The notes beneath the pieces were generated by a model. The model had not been told where the DNA came from, did not search any database, and saw nothing but the letters and a program-made list of their open reading frames with translations. This document shows positions 18,527 through 32,406 of a DNA stretch of 64,000 bases, in pieces. The stretch comes from Neurospora intermedia (taxonomy: Eukaryota > Ascomycota > Sordariomycetes > Sordariales > Sordariaceae), in NCBI GenBank assembly GCA_037102815.1, contig BTPP01000001.1:3311001-3375000 (forward strand), read 5' to 3'. A program made the translations under genes and the position numbers. Each line of letters starts with the position of its first letter. The stretch's first letter is position 1.

Positions 18527-18786
18527 TGTGAAAGCGTGATTCTACAAGAGATCCGACTATAAGATTAGAAGCTACAAATTAAAGTAATATTAAGTATAAA
18601 GAGGAAAGGGAAGCTTATCGAACGAAGGCATTCGGAATCAGATATATAAATCCGAATTCTACCGACGGTCGCCGCCTTCCCAATCCGGATAGCTATCAAT
18701 AAGAATATAAGCCTCCTTTTATCTAATATACTACTATAGTACCTAGCAGCTAATACTCCGGCAGCCTATCCAGCCGTACTATAATA
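18527..18786 (-). repeat. Element C LTR (left)
   Basis: 260 bp, the same length as and clearly similar to 58293-58552 over its full extent. It is flanked on the left by GCTAC (18522-18526). Together the pair shows TG...CA-type ends. Confidence 0.9.
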
Positions 18787-19443
18787 TTATCCCCTCCCCG
18801 GAAAGAAGGCTCAGCCTTAAAGCCGAAAAAAGAAGATAAAATAAAAGGCAATCGCCAATTATATAAAAGATCCTTCATCAACTTCCTATTACTATTATTT
18901 TAATTTTATCGCCTCGTACGAGTATCTTTAAAGAGAAACTATACTAAAATACTATACTAAACATTACGACCTTATAGCAATCTAGTAGTCGTATGTAGGC
19001 GAAAAGAAAGAAAGGAGAAAAAAAAGATATAAAAAAATTCCCCCCAGTTAGACTTAAACCGACCGCTTTCCCGGTAGAGGATAGATACCTTCGAACCTTA
19101 GTACGCCATTATACAACCTTATAGGCTATTACACTACACTACTACACTATATAGCTAAGGCTACGATTAGTACTAATCTCCTCTATCTAACTTCCTTATC
19201 AACCCCTTACTTCCTCCTTACTCAGTACAACTTTAATTTCATCGTCGTTTCTTCTAATTAGTTATCCTCCGGGTATTTTCTTACTATTCTTCCATTTCGT
19301 AATACCTTTAACCACACTCCAAACCTTTTTAATAGTCCTAATTTATTTGGGTTCGTTTTATAAAAGATTACCAACTTCTCCGCCGTATTTTTAAAACACT
19401 CTATATTATACTATTCCGGGTCTGGATCCCAACCCTTCCATAC

Positions 19444-20136
19444 TAAAATGGCGAGAAAACCACAACAACAATAATAACTATACTACTACAACCAAAGCAA
19501 TATATAAGGACTGTAGTTCTTAGTTGTCTAATCTAGTAGAGTAGCAGGTGATTTTCAAGTCTTTCTAGATGGTCGAGATGGGAGGCATCGAGCTAGATAT
19601 GATTTACTAAGGTTTTATGTCCGTTAAATAGCTAAATATTCAATCGCTACTACAAAACGAAAATAACTAATAGATCTTTTAATATTTTCTTTCTATAAGT
19701 AAATAGAGAAACGAATATATATTCCCTCTAAAGGGATGAAAGATTATTCAATACAATAAAATAAAAAGAGGCAAATAATTAGAAATTATTAAGAATTATT
19801 ATTTTATTTCATTAAGAATACTAAATTAAGATTAATTATTTAGTATAATAAAGAATAAATATTATAATAATCCGTTATTTTCCTTCCGAATTTCGATATC
19901 CTACCTATCCCCTTTTTCTCTTTTTCTTCCTTTATTATCCTTATTTTTCTACCTTTTCTAATCTATTATCTTATTAAATTAATCCTATATTCTTTTATCT
20001 TCTATTAATACTAATTATTTAGCTTTATCTAATTTAGAAAGTATACCCTCTAATTTAGTACCCTTATTGAAGGTTCGAAAAAAATTATTGTAGAAAATAA
20101 ATTAACGTATATATCCCTATATACTACCTTAAATTA
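19444..20136 (-). repeat. Element D LTR (left)
   Basis: 693 bp, aligned end to end with 43290-43982. Its outer 180 bp keeps many CA/TG dinucleotides while the inner part is TA-rich. Confidence 0.9.
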
Positions 20137-23100
20137 AATCCTCCCTTTAAATTTTGTAATAAGTCCCCTAAATAGATTTATTACTACTTATATATATATA
20201 TATAATTAGCGTCTTCCCCTATTGTTCTTATTCCTCCTATATCCCTTTTTACCTTTACTAATTAAATCCTTTTCCTTAATATTATTAGCAAAGAGACGAT
20301 TATTTGTATTTCTAATAATATTGTCCTAATTTATTCCAATAAATATTAAAGGTCCTCGCAACTTTAAATAAATATTTGGATTAAACCTTTCCTTAAATTC
20401 TATTAGAATTTAGGTAGGGTTATTCGAATTATAGTTAAGAAGCCTATTCAATTTATACTCTATACAGCGAATAAAATAGATTAAAGAATTTACTATAAAT
20501 TTATAAGAATTAAAGTTAAATAATATATTTATAATTATTTTATTAAGTATTAAGTTTTAGCCTACAATAAATATCTCTCTTACTAAGTAGAAACTTTTAA
20601 ATCTAATTACTAAGGATAACCCTTACTATAAAATAAGTATAAGGGTCGATAATATACGCCTATATTAAAAGGAATTAGAGGGGGTAAACGGGTTCGAAGT
20701 CCTCCTAAAATCCAAAGGGATCGGGGACTAATTAGTCCTCCTTACCTAAGTAAGCATTTATACTAAATTTATAGGTAATTCTAAACTACTTAATAAATTA
20801 ATATTTCTAGGAATTAATAGAATTCTATTTTCTAATAATAATTTAAAGTTTCCTATATTCCTAAACGGTAAAGGAATTCTTAATTACATCCGATTTATTA
20901 AAATATTAAAGGAAAAAGCATTAATTCTTTTAGAAGGGTTAAATATAATTAGTATTAAATTATAGCGTATTTAATTATCAATATTTAATTAAATAGAAGT
21001 ATTCTATTTTCTAATTAATTAAAAATTTAAAAGTAATAATATTACTAGACAAAATAAAGCTAAAGTAGAAGACGGCTAATTTTTTATCCTAGAACCTTAT
21101 AAATAAATTATAATTTATCGAAGTAGAATTAGAATTGACTATCGAAAAAAAACCGTAAGCGGGGGCAAATAAATATTATTAGAGGAAGAAATTAATCTTC
21201 TAACTTCTCTTTATTATATTATAAAAGTAAGAGAAAAGAAGTTAAACGATAACAAATTAGAGGATAAGGAACTTTCGTTACTATTTTTATTAATAAGTAT
21301 TATTAATATATATTAGAATAGAGGAAGGTCGATAAGGGTATTAGGGCTATTATATAATTAATACCGAAAAAAGATTTCTATACCTCCTAGTCCTTCTATA
21401 CGCCGCCTTTTATCTAACTCTTTATTACTCTTTTAAATAAAATAATTCTTTAATTAAATAAAACGTTAAAGCCTATTTTTATTATTATATATACGTTTAT
21501 ACTATTAGAATAGGAAATTAGCTAATCTATTATCGATTATATATAGTACTTTAAATTTAGGTTTGTAAGGTAGGCTATTAGGGTACTATTACTTTATCCG
21601 CAAAGTATTATAAATTATTCTTTAATACTATTATACTATAACGTTCTCTCTCTACTCTTAATTAAATACCGTATAATATTTTTATATTATATTCTATTAC
21701 TAGGTCTTTAACTTTAATATTTAGAAATTTGGATTATATTCTATTAATTTTATTCTTATAGCTTCTACTACTATTAATTTACAAATCTAATTAGAAATTT
21801 AAGTAATGAATTCAATTTATCGAATAATAAGGCCTAAATCAATCTTAAATACTTTCTAAATACTAAAGCTTTAAAATAATAAAATTAAAGCTACTTTTAT
21901 ATCCTATAATATAAAACCTTTAAAATTAGAATTATAATAATCCTATTGACTTACCAATTAATTAAAAATAGCTACCGAAAAATAGTAATTCTTAAGGTAG
22001 AGAAGGATTATTTAAAACCTCTTTTCTTTTATAAATAATTAAATATTATTTAAATTACTTATAAACTTTAGAATCCTACTATTAAATTAAATATATTTAT
22101 TTAGAATAAAGATTATTCTTACCCCTTTTCTAATCACCTACAAAAGTAGGGTAATTAAATTATTAATATAAATATAGGTATATTTATTAATACTATACTA
22201 AAAGTCGGCTAAGTATATTATAATTTATTTCTAATTATAGAAACCTTTATTATTAAATAGGAAAGTACTTACCTAATTAAACTATAATTTATTATAAAAG
22301 AATCTACCAAATACTTTATTGGATTCTAATTCCTTATAAGGTATTTTAAAATTGTATTACTAGTCTAATTAAATACTATTTAATTTAGGATACTCTAAAG
22401 GTATATATCCGTTCTTCAAATTTAAATTTCGAAGGGGATTAAAATATATTTTATAATATAGGAGCGTATTTTTATATTTTAGGATCCAATTATATAGTTA
22501 ATTCGTTTTTATAATATACAACTATACTTTAATCCTTTACAATAAATTAGGAAAAGATCCCTAATAATTTTATATATATTAATTAGTAAAGCCTTAATAT
22601 ATTATTAATATCGGTTTAAACGCTTTATTCGTATTAAATTAAAATATTTAATTAATAAACAATTAACTAAGCGTAAATTTAATAATTTCTTTAATCTATT
22701 TCTACTAAAAGGTCGATAATAGTATAATTATCCGGCTATTAAGTTAGTTAATAATCGGTACTTTACTATAATTATATAAAAATTAAATACTACGAATAAT
22801 AATAAGCTATTAAAACTATTTATTATTAGTATTACTAGATCTAATTATATTACTCTAATTTAGAATAGCCTAAGGTCTTTTACCTTCGGCTTTAGTAAAT
22901 CTATTAGTATTATTATTAATCGAAGTAACCTTAACTTTATTATTAATAATAGTATAATTATTAGAAAATATATTTATATTTTTCTTCTATAAATATCTAA
23001 TCTATATATAATAGAAAAGAAGGGTTAAATTAACGTTTAAATTGTATTGAATCGAATTTGGAGGAGGAGTAAAGGATATAAATTACGCTAGATTAAAATT

Positions 23101-25354
23101 ATTATAATAGAGAAGAAAGTACTTTAGAAGTTTTAGGCTTTTTAATATTATTATATTAGGAGAAGAAAGGAAAAGAAGGAAGGAGGCGGAGGGAGAAGGG
23201 TATTATATAAATATCTTATAAATCGTCTAATTAATTTATTTAATTACTAAAAGTATTTTTTTAAAGCTATTATTCGCCTGGCTTGTAATATAATACCTAG
23301 CCTCGTAGTATTTACCTCCTATATAACAAATTTATCCTTTCTTTTAAAACTATTATACAAGTAGTAGATTATAAAAGTTAAAAGTAGCAATAATCTTTTA
23401 TCTCTTCTTTTTCTAACAATTATAATAACTTTAATAATTACTTAGTATAGTAGGCTTTTTTTAATTAATTACCTTTACCTAAAATTACAAATAATAAATC
23501 AAGCGTCGATAATAATCTACAATTTAGGTATAAAAACCTACCTCCTTTAATTAGTTTTTCCCTCTTTACTTCCTTCTTTTTCTAATTAATTTTTTATTTT
23601 TTATTAACTTCTTTCTTCTATTATTAATATTTATCATCAAAATATCTACCTATAATTCTAACTAACTTTAATAACGCAGAAATCCTATATAATTTCTTCT
23701 TCCTACTACTATTAATTAATTAACTAGAATTTATTAGAATACTTATAAGAATAATATTCTTTAAATATAATTAAATAATATTTCTCCTCTAGCTTACCCT
23801 TTTACTATTTTTACTAAATTTAATATAACAACCGTCCTAAAGCTTATAAATATTTTTATTCGCAAATCTAATAGTAGATTAACCTTAGAACTTTACCTAC
23901 AAACGCTATTCAGGGAGCCTACAAACCGATAAAGGGTATAATATTAACTATCTCTTATTTAAGAGTCTATACTATATAATACCCTTCTCAAATATTATAC
24001 TTTATACTATTATAAGGATTCCCTAATTATTAAGAAGCCTTCCTACAAATATTTAATAGTTTTAAGGCTAAAGTACAATTTTTTAATTAAATTAAATAAA
24101 TTATAGCTTCCCCTAATATAATACTAAAATCGGTTTAGATTAACGCTAAAAGTAATTAACCTTTTAATCGCTATATTTATTTTATAATTCAACGGAATAA
24201 ACGGTTTAAAGTACTAATTATTTAGATCTTTAATAAAAAGTACGTATCCTTACTCACTAATTAATTCCTTACTAATTTTTTCTCTAAATACTAGTAATTC
24301 CCTATAGTATAATTATTGTATTATAATATTTTAAAAGGAATATATATTAATATTCTATAATACTTCCAATTAATTCGAACGGACTCTAGTTATTAATCCT
24401 TTTACCGAATATCGTTCGCTTCTTATACCCGGCTTTAAAGATAGTATTTATAATAACTATATATAGAATTATAAAATAGTTAAAGAATATACTATAAGTT
24501 TAGTATCTTTAATACGTATTTATAATTCGAGTATTCCTTATATTAATAAATTAAATACTAGGTAATATAATAGTCGGGAGGAATAAATAATTATTAATAT
24601 TCCTCTATTATAATTTTGTATTAGGGTATTCTTTAGAAGGGAAATTAAGCCTTAATTTGAATATCTTCGGCGGGAAAGGGGATTAAAAATTAAGGGTCTA
24701 GGGCTAAATTTATCTAGTATATCCTAAATTGTAAAGTAATTAATATATTTATACTATTTTTTAGAATAGAAATTTTAGGGTAAAAATATACAAAAATTTT
24801 CTCAGGATAGCTACCTCTAAATATTGTTAGAAGGATCGTTATATTCAAATTTCATTTAGTAGTTTAATAATAAGCATTTTAACTATTTTAGTTTTTTTTA
24901 TATTATAAAGAATATTTTTAATATTATAATATATAGTAAAGTATAAATTTTCCTATCTTTCTCTTCCCTTCGAAAGGAATAACGATATTTATTCGGTTCC
25001 TTTTATACAAAATAGTAAATAATCGAAGTAATTAATCTTATAGTAATACCTAATTATATAGAGTATTAAAGGTTTTTACTCCCTTACTTATATATCGGTT
25101 TCTAATCTTTAGGTTTCCCTTAGGGTAAAATAATTTTAAAATTCCTATTATATTATTCTATTATCTACTATATTTCCCTTTCGGTATTCTAATTAGTTGT
25201 ATAATTTATAGCTTTCCTTATAATATTTTTATTAATTATAGGTTCCTTTAAAGTTTCTTTTAGGTATAATAAAGGAAGCGTTTTTTAATTAATTATATTA
25301 CAATCTAATTTTAACTATATACTATTATATAAAAAATACTTTTTAATCCTCTTA
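20137..25354. other. Element D internal region, left part
   Basis: Strongly AT-rich and decayed. No domain can be named with confidence. A gag-like stretch may be present on the plus strand near 21540-21660, which would be opposite to D's pol and could mean another buried element. I found no LTR pair to prove it. Confidence 0.4.
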
Positions 25355-25359
25355 ACCGG

Positions 25360-25648
25360 TGATAGGGAAATTCCTGGATTTCTATATCTATACTGTATTA
25401 TAGCTTAGACTAGCTGTAGTAGCCTAGACTAGCTGGGCTGTTATAGAGGCTTCCTTGCCGTACCTAGTTTGGGTATTTAAACTGCCGTGCCCGGGCCACC
25501 CCGTGGCCCGTGCTCTAGCTCTCTCTAGCTTACTATACTATATATCTACTATGTGCAGACGGTGGGCTGGAAGCCTTCCTCCTTCTTATAATATCTTCCT
25601 TTACTTTATTTTATTTACTATTGTAAATAAAGGTCGCCCCCCGTATTA
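25360..25648. repeat. Element B LTR (left, copy 1)
   Basis: 289 bp, similar over its whole length to 34254-34544 and 61849-62140. It contains a perfect GGGCCAC/GTGGCCC hairpin at 25493-25509. Its last five bases TATTA became the target of element A. Confidence 0.9.
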
Positions 25649-25849
25649 AATATAACGGGGACAGTACGGTTAATACGGGTATTAGTCGTATAGTTTGATT
25701 AAGGTTCTATAAAGGAGGGAAAAGTCTATTTGAAATGTAAATCTACCGGCGCAGAAGTTTTTATTAGGGCTGTGCGCTCTGCGCTACTATAATTAACAAT
25801 AATTCTAGTCTAGAGACTAGAGTCTATAACCCGGGCGCTAGCCCTATAA
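25649..25849 (-). repeat. Element A LTR (left)
   Basis: 201 bp, same length as 32201-32401 and clearly related. More CA-depleted than its partner. Confidence 0.88.
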
Positions 25850-28800
25850 TATTACTCCCCTCCTCCCCCCTCCCTACCCCTCTCCTACCCGCTATTATAA
25901 TCGGTCTCCTATACGTTCGCAACTTCCGTTTCAATTATAAGCTCATCTCCTATACTGCTAACCGACGTAATTATACCTTCTATTTAGTATTATAATTATA
26001 GTATTAAACGTTAGAAAATAGTAGGTAGTAATAGGTAGTAGGTAATAATCTAAATATATACGCCCCGTTTAAACGTTTACGCTTACCTAAATTCGTATAT
26101 ATAATTCCCCTCTTTTTTGCTTTTTAAATTTCTCCCTCTTTTCTTTTTTTTTCCAACGGCGGTTTAATCCCTTAAAATAAGTAGTATTATCCCCTTTTTT
26201 ATTTAATACCTATCTATCGCCTCCGACCCTCCTAATACTCTTAAATATTTTATTATATATTATTTCCCCCCATCCTAACCTCCAGCCCCCCGACGCCCGC
26301 TACCCCTCCTAATTCTTCGCCCGCTAACCCTCCCTTTATTTACCCTAGCGTTTCGCCCACCGGCCCCCCCTCCTAACGTACTTCGTCCGCTAACCCTCCC
26401 CCCTAACGTTCGTTTCCTTTAGCGCCCCCTCCCTAAACCCCCGTACGCTCCTCCCCTCCCGCTACTACTCCTACCCTCTACCGTTCTACCGCTACTACCC
26501 CCTCTAATTTAAAAGTTATTAAGAAGTATTAGTAAAATATAAATTTTTTTTTTTTTTTTTATATTCCGCTCTCCCCGAATCTCTACTCCACCGTTATTTT
26601 ATCGCTAACCCCTTTATTATAATTAAACTACAAAGAATCGGCCGTCCTTTATATTATTTACATTAATATAGAGTAGGCGTATTTTATAGTGCCTAGTCGC
26701 ATTATATACGCAAATTATTACAATAATAGTAAATAGTACAATTAGGTATTACCCTTAATTATATATACGCTTACTATTTAGGAGGCGGCGGCGGGTTACT
26801 TAATTAAAGTAATAATAAAAAATAATCTAAATTATTATATAAATATTTAAAGGAACGTTATTAAATTATATAAAAAGGCCTTTATTAACCGGTATATTAC
26901 TCCTACCCCTTTCTTTCCGTCTCTATTCCCTCTCTAAAATATTAGTATTAATTTTTTTTCTTTTTAATCGTAAATACTTTTATTATATAAAGGCGGCGTC
27001 CCCCCTACCCCCCTTCCCCCTATTAGCGGCGACTTTCCCTTAAGAATTATAAATATTATAAGCGAATATAGTAGCTTTATAAGCGAAAATAGATATATTA
27101 GAAGTTAATAATAATTATAAGCGGAAGAATTAAAAGAAGTAGTAAAATTTAATATTAATATTATCCCTTTCCCTCTCCTTTATAGCCAATACTATTACTT
27201 TTCGTATTTTATAATAAAATATTTTATTGGACTATTATTAGTAATAACTAAATTATACTTAACTTCGAAACGGTTTAATACTGTAGTATTAACTACTATT
27301 TATAAGGGTTCCTAAGTTTACTCTATTTATCCTACTTACTTTACTAATATTTCTCTACGCCCTTTCTTTATTTAATAATATAAAATCTCCTCTACGAAGT
27401 ATTCTTTCTCACCGTCGATTATAATAATTAGAGGTTAGGGATTAGTAATAATTTATCCTAGTAGGGGATTATTTTGAATATATTATAGGAGATTTATATA
27501 AAATTTATTAAAGATCCCTATAGTAAAATTAGTAAACTCTACTATATATAGGCTAAATATTCTTAAAACTATATATTTAGCGTATACTTAATTTAACTTT
27601 TTTTTAGGGCACTCGGTTTAGAAGTTCTTAAAATTCAGCCAAACTTTATCCCCCTCCTTAAATACCTCGGCCGATTATCTCTTACAATTTATAAAATATT
27701 CCTAATCTTATACCGAAACGGCTATTATTACTTAATAAAGATCTATAATTTGCTACAACCGTATAATAAAACTTTTAACTTTCTTTTAAGGGTCTATAGG
27801 CTCGATTCCTATAGGTTGGGCAGCGATTACTATAGGGGACTATAGATAATAGCTATAAGTAGTAAAGAACGGAAATATTCCGATTGTAGCGCTTATTCTA
27901 TTATTAATCGCTAATTATATAATAAAGTATTAATAATCCTAATTATTCTACGTATAATTTATAAAGATTCTTAAAAATATTTATACTTTTTAATTTATAT
28001 ATTCTAATCCGTTATTAGTTTAAAAGTGAAATATTATATTCAATTACTATTCTACCCCGAGGAGGTTATAGAAGTATTTTTAAAAGCTATTAATTTAATT
28101 AAGACCCTTATTATTAATAATAAATTTAAATTAACCGTAGTAGCGTATAAAGTATTATAGGAAAGTTTTAACGACTATTTCTACTTCTATAGTAGGTATA
28201 AACTTTAAAATTACTATTTTACTAAGCCGGTCTTTAATTACTAAGAGGTTTATATAACTTTTTAAGAGTAATAAATTAATAATAAAATCTATTTAAATAT
28301 CTTTAAAAAATTAATCTAAGATTGGTAGCGGTCTAAGTAGTCCTCTCTTTTAATTCTTTTAATACTTTACCCTTCTATAAGTATTGCAATTAACTATAAA
28401 CCGACGAATATAAATACTTATTAACGGTTAATAGAAATTTTTATTAATAGTATAGATCGTACCTTCTCTCCCTAAATAGCCGAAGGCGATTGAATTATAT
28501 ATCCCTTAGATAAGGCGCGTATATAAAACATTTCTCTCTAAATCCCTTAGCAATATATAAAGGGTAGCTACTTTAGTAATAATTAGGGTATTAGGGATTT
28601 AAATATAGCCTTTATAATATAACCTTCCTAAATTATTAATTAAATATTCGCCTAATTATACTTTTAAACTTTAAACTACAATAAATAGACTTTAATCGCT
28701 ATTAATAATAGCTTAGAAAATATTCTAATAAATTATATTTTATTAGGCTACCTTCTTATAGAATTATTATAAATCCAAATTCTTAAATACCTTTATACCC

Positions 28801-31800
28801 TCCCCTATAATTATAAAGGAAGCTACTATACAAATATAATTCTTAAGAACCTCCTAGGGGATTAATTATATTTCCTTCGCTTCCGCATCTCCCTTATTAA
28901 ACTTATTTTAATCCTACCGAAATAGAATATTAAGTACTATAGTAAACTTACTTAGGTAGTACTAAATCTCGAAATTAAACTTTAAAAATAATTTAACTTA
29001 ATACGTTTAGTATTTAAATAGCTTCTACCTCTCTATAAAGTATTTAAAATTCTAATAATCGATTATAATAACGAACTTCTTACAATTTTTAAATTCTACT
29101 AACTATTCTTCTAAATACTAAATAATTATTAATATTTCTTTATTATAAATAGGGTAATTATATTCAGCCGGCGTAAATTTCTAAAAGTAATATACTACTA
29201 TAATCTTCTTACTATTTCTCTTTTAAGTAAAAATACTACCTAACCTATAGCCGCTATAATCCACTTCCAAAAACGTAGGTAAATTGGGATCCTATTATAT
29301 AAGAATAGGAGCTTCGGTAAATAATTTCTTCAACTTTCGAAATATAGTATTATATTTAATAATTTACTCGAAGGGGACCCCCTTCCCTATAAACGTTATT
29401 AATAGTCTTACTACTATAGAAAAATCTTTAATAAATATATAATAATAATTCGTAAAGTTTAGAAAGCTCCTTACTCCCTTCTAAAATATTAGAGCTTTCT
29501 AATTTATAATTACTTTAATCTTTTTAAGGTCCGCCTAAATACTTACGCTTATAATAATTATAAAACCGAAGTATTTTATACTCTTAATAGTGAATTTATA
29601 TTTCTTAGGGTTTAAATAGAATTTAATTATTATTAGCTATTCTATTACCTTACGGATTTTCTTTAAATAGTCTTTCTTCGACCCGAATGAAAAGACTAGT
29701 ATATTATCTATATAAATTAAGGCGAAATTATTAAGGTAATTATTAAGGATATTATTAATATACCGTTAGAAGGTCGTTAGAGTTTTTAATAATTTAAAAA
29801 ATATTATAAATTATTCGAAAAGGCTATATCGTATACGGAAGGCCGTTTTCCCTTCCTCTCCCTCAATTATACGGATTTTATAGAACGCTTATATTATATT
29901 TATTTTAGTAAATTACTTCGCTTTAATTATAATACGGAAAGTTTCTTTAATTAAAGGTAATAGGTAGTAATTAACTCTCGTAATAGTATTTAAAGCTTAA
30001 TAATTATAATAGAACTATAACCCTCTACCGGGCTTTTAAATAAAGAGGATTAATACTACAACTAAAGAATTATTAGTATAAATAAACCCCTTATTAAAAA
30101 GGTCTCTAAATATCTTCTTTAATACTAAAAACTCATCTCTTAATATACTATAGAGTAGTTCGTAGGGTAGTAATATCTCTTTACTATATTTATCCTTCTT
30201 TATTTCTACTTTATAGTCGATATTAGGGCAATATAGGTTAACTTTATCGGCCTCCGACTATTTCTATATATAAAATAAATTATATATATTAATAGGAATC
30301 CCCTTCCTTAATTCTTTATTAGTAAAGTCGACTTTAGGTTTAAGAATTTTCTCTATATTTCGTAGGCTAATAATAAATATTACTACTTCCGTTATTTTTC
30401 TACTACTCTCTTTTTTAATCCGGTTTAATATAGCTACGAAGGTAGTAATTAAATAGTAAACGGCTTTTCTAATTTCTATTATACAAAGGGAAGACCCTTT
30501 AAGTATATATCCTAAATATAGGATCTAATATCCGGTTGCTCTATACTAGAATCTATACTTATATAGGATTAAATAGGCTTTTATTACAATTAACTACAGT
30601 TTTCCTAATATTATAGGGAATTCCAGCTTAGGAATTACATAAGCGCAAACAACCGACTCATAGCTGTAAATATTTACTTTAAAATAAACGATGCTTTTAA
30701 TCTCTATACCTTCTATTTTAATAGAGGTACCTTTAACTTATTTCCGGGGAATTAGAATTACTAGAATCTTTAACTTCTTAATTACTCTTTTATTAATTAT
30801 AATATAATACTAATAACCTTTATTAATAAAGGTATAAAATTAATTTTTATTATTAATAATAATAGGAATTTTAGTAACGTCTATTTCTATAGGACCTAAA
30901 AAGTTCGAAACTCCCGCCTCCTTATTCAATACTCCTATTGGCTCCTATACCCGGCTTTATATAAGAATTATTCTTTTCCCAACCCCTCTGAGGAAGAATC
31001 TTTAGTATTTTCTAATAATAAGTCAATATAAAACTTAATAGTTCTAATACTAATTCTATTAAAATACTAGGCTAGTTTATATATATAGTTACTAATTATA
31101 TATCCGCTAGTATTATAGTATAAATAAAGTCCGGTTGAACGCTATTTATTATATTCCTCTTAAAAAACCTATTTAATATACTTTATATCTTTATTATAAT
31201 TCTTATTCCTAGTCTTAGTAGCGTCTATTATTATTGGTATATTATTATCGGCATCCTTCGAAAGTAAATCTATAGTTTATTCTCGTCGGGGGAAAGACCT
31301 CTAACAGTAGTTAGCAGCCCCCTTATTACTTCCGCTAAATTCGTAGAAGGCTTAATTCGCTTCGAACTTCTAAATAATATCTTTCAAATCTTCTATATAT
31401 CGGTCGTAAATTTTAAGTATACGGACCGAAATTAATTAATCGTATAGAGTATTAGATATAGAGGTGTCTAATTAAGCGAATCGGAATTTGTCCTTCTATA
31501 TTAAACCCCTTACTTTTGTAAAATTCTCTTTAAAAACCAGAAAGAAATCGGCGAAGCTCTAATTCTTATATTAGTAAATAATTTGTAAACGAATTAATAT
31601 AAATTACTTTTTATTTTTATTACCGAAGACTAACTTTAAGTAATTAAACTAATTAATAGGATAATAGGAATCGTCGGTATAATTATAGCGCTAGAAAACC
31701 TCTACCTTAATTATTTTATTACTAAGGAACGTATTAAATAGTATTAGTTATCCCGATTTATCGTTAGAGATCGCTCCAATTACTCTCTCTTCTTCGTATA

Positions 31801-32200
31801 TAAGATATAGCCGTATAAGGAATAGGGAGAAGGTCGAAGTAGATCTATCCTACTTCGGCTACTGGATATTCTTATATTTAATATTAGGAGTAGTAGTAAA
31901 AGTAACTTCTAAAGTAATACTAATTATAATACTAAGGGTAGTAGTAACTATATAAATAATTATTTAAAAGTTACTTTATATTCCCTAGGTTATAGGCGGG
32001 GTACTAACGGTAATTCTAATAGCGTTGGCGAATACTATACTCGTAAAGATACTTCTAATAAAATCGTTTCTCTCTCTTTATATTCGCTAGGTTTTAACCT
32101 ATTATATTACTTCTTCTACGTTCGATATAGCGTACTACTACCCTTATTATTATAATTATAGTATATTTTAATTTATTGGTTCTATCGGTTAATAGAACCT

Positions 32201-32401
32201 AATATAATGGAGACAGTACGGTTAATATAGGTACTAGTCGTATAGTTTGATTAAAGTTCTATAAAGGAGGGAAAAGTCTATTTGAGATGCGGATCCACCG
32301 GCGCAGAGGTTTTTATCGGGGCTGCGCGCTCTGCGCCACTATAGCTAACGATAGCTCTAGTCTAGAGACTAGAGTCTATAACCCGGGCGTTAGCCCTATA
32401 A
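32201..32401 (-). repeat. Element A LTR (right)
   Basis: 201 bp. Carries two hairpins: GCGCAGAG/CTCTGCGC (32301-32336) and CTCTAGTCT/AGACTAGAG (32355-32374). As pol is minus, this is the 5' LTR. Confidence 0.88.
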
Positions 32402-32406
32402 TATTA

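Larger units (their letters stand above)
25649..32401 (-). mobile_element. Element A: Ty3/Gypsy, innermost insertion
   Basis: Bounded by two 201-bp LTRs (25649-25849, 32201-32401) and the TSD TATTA (25644-25648, 32402-32406). Total length 6753 bp, a normal size. Pol is on the minus strand. A reverse-transcriptase region with ALNxIT-like, KTAFR-like and YxDD-like blocks is legible at about 29690-30060. Integrase would lie near 27.0-28.6 kb and gag near 31-32 kb. It is heavily RIP-mutated with many breaks and is a fossil. It is the youngest of the A-B-D-C stack because it cuts B. Confidence 0.88.
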
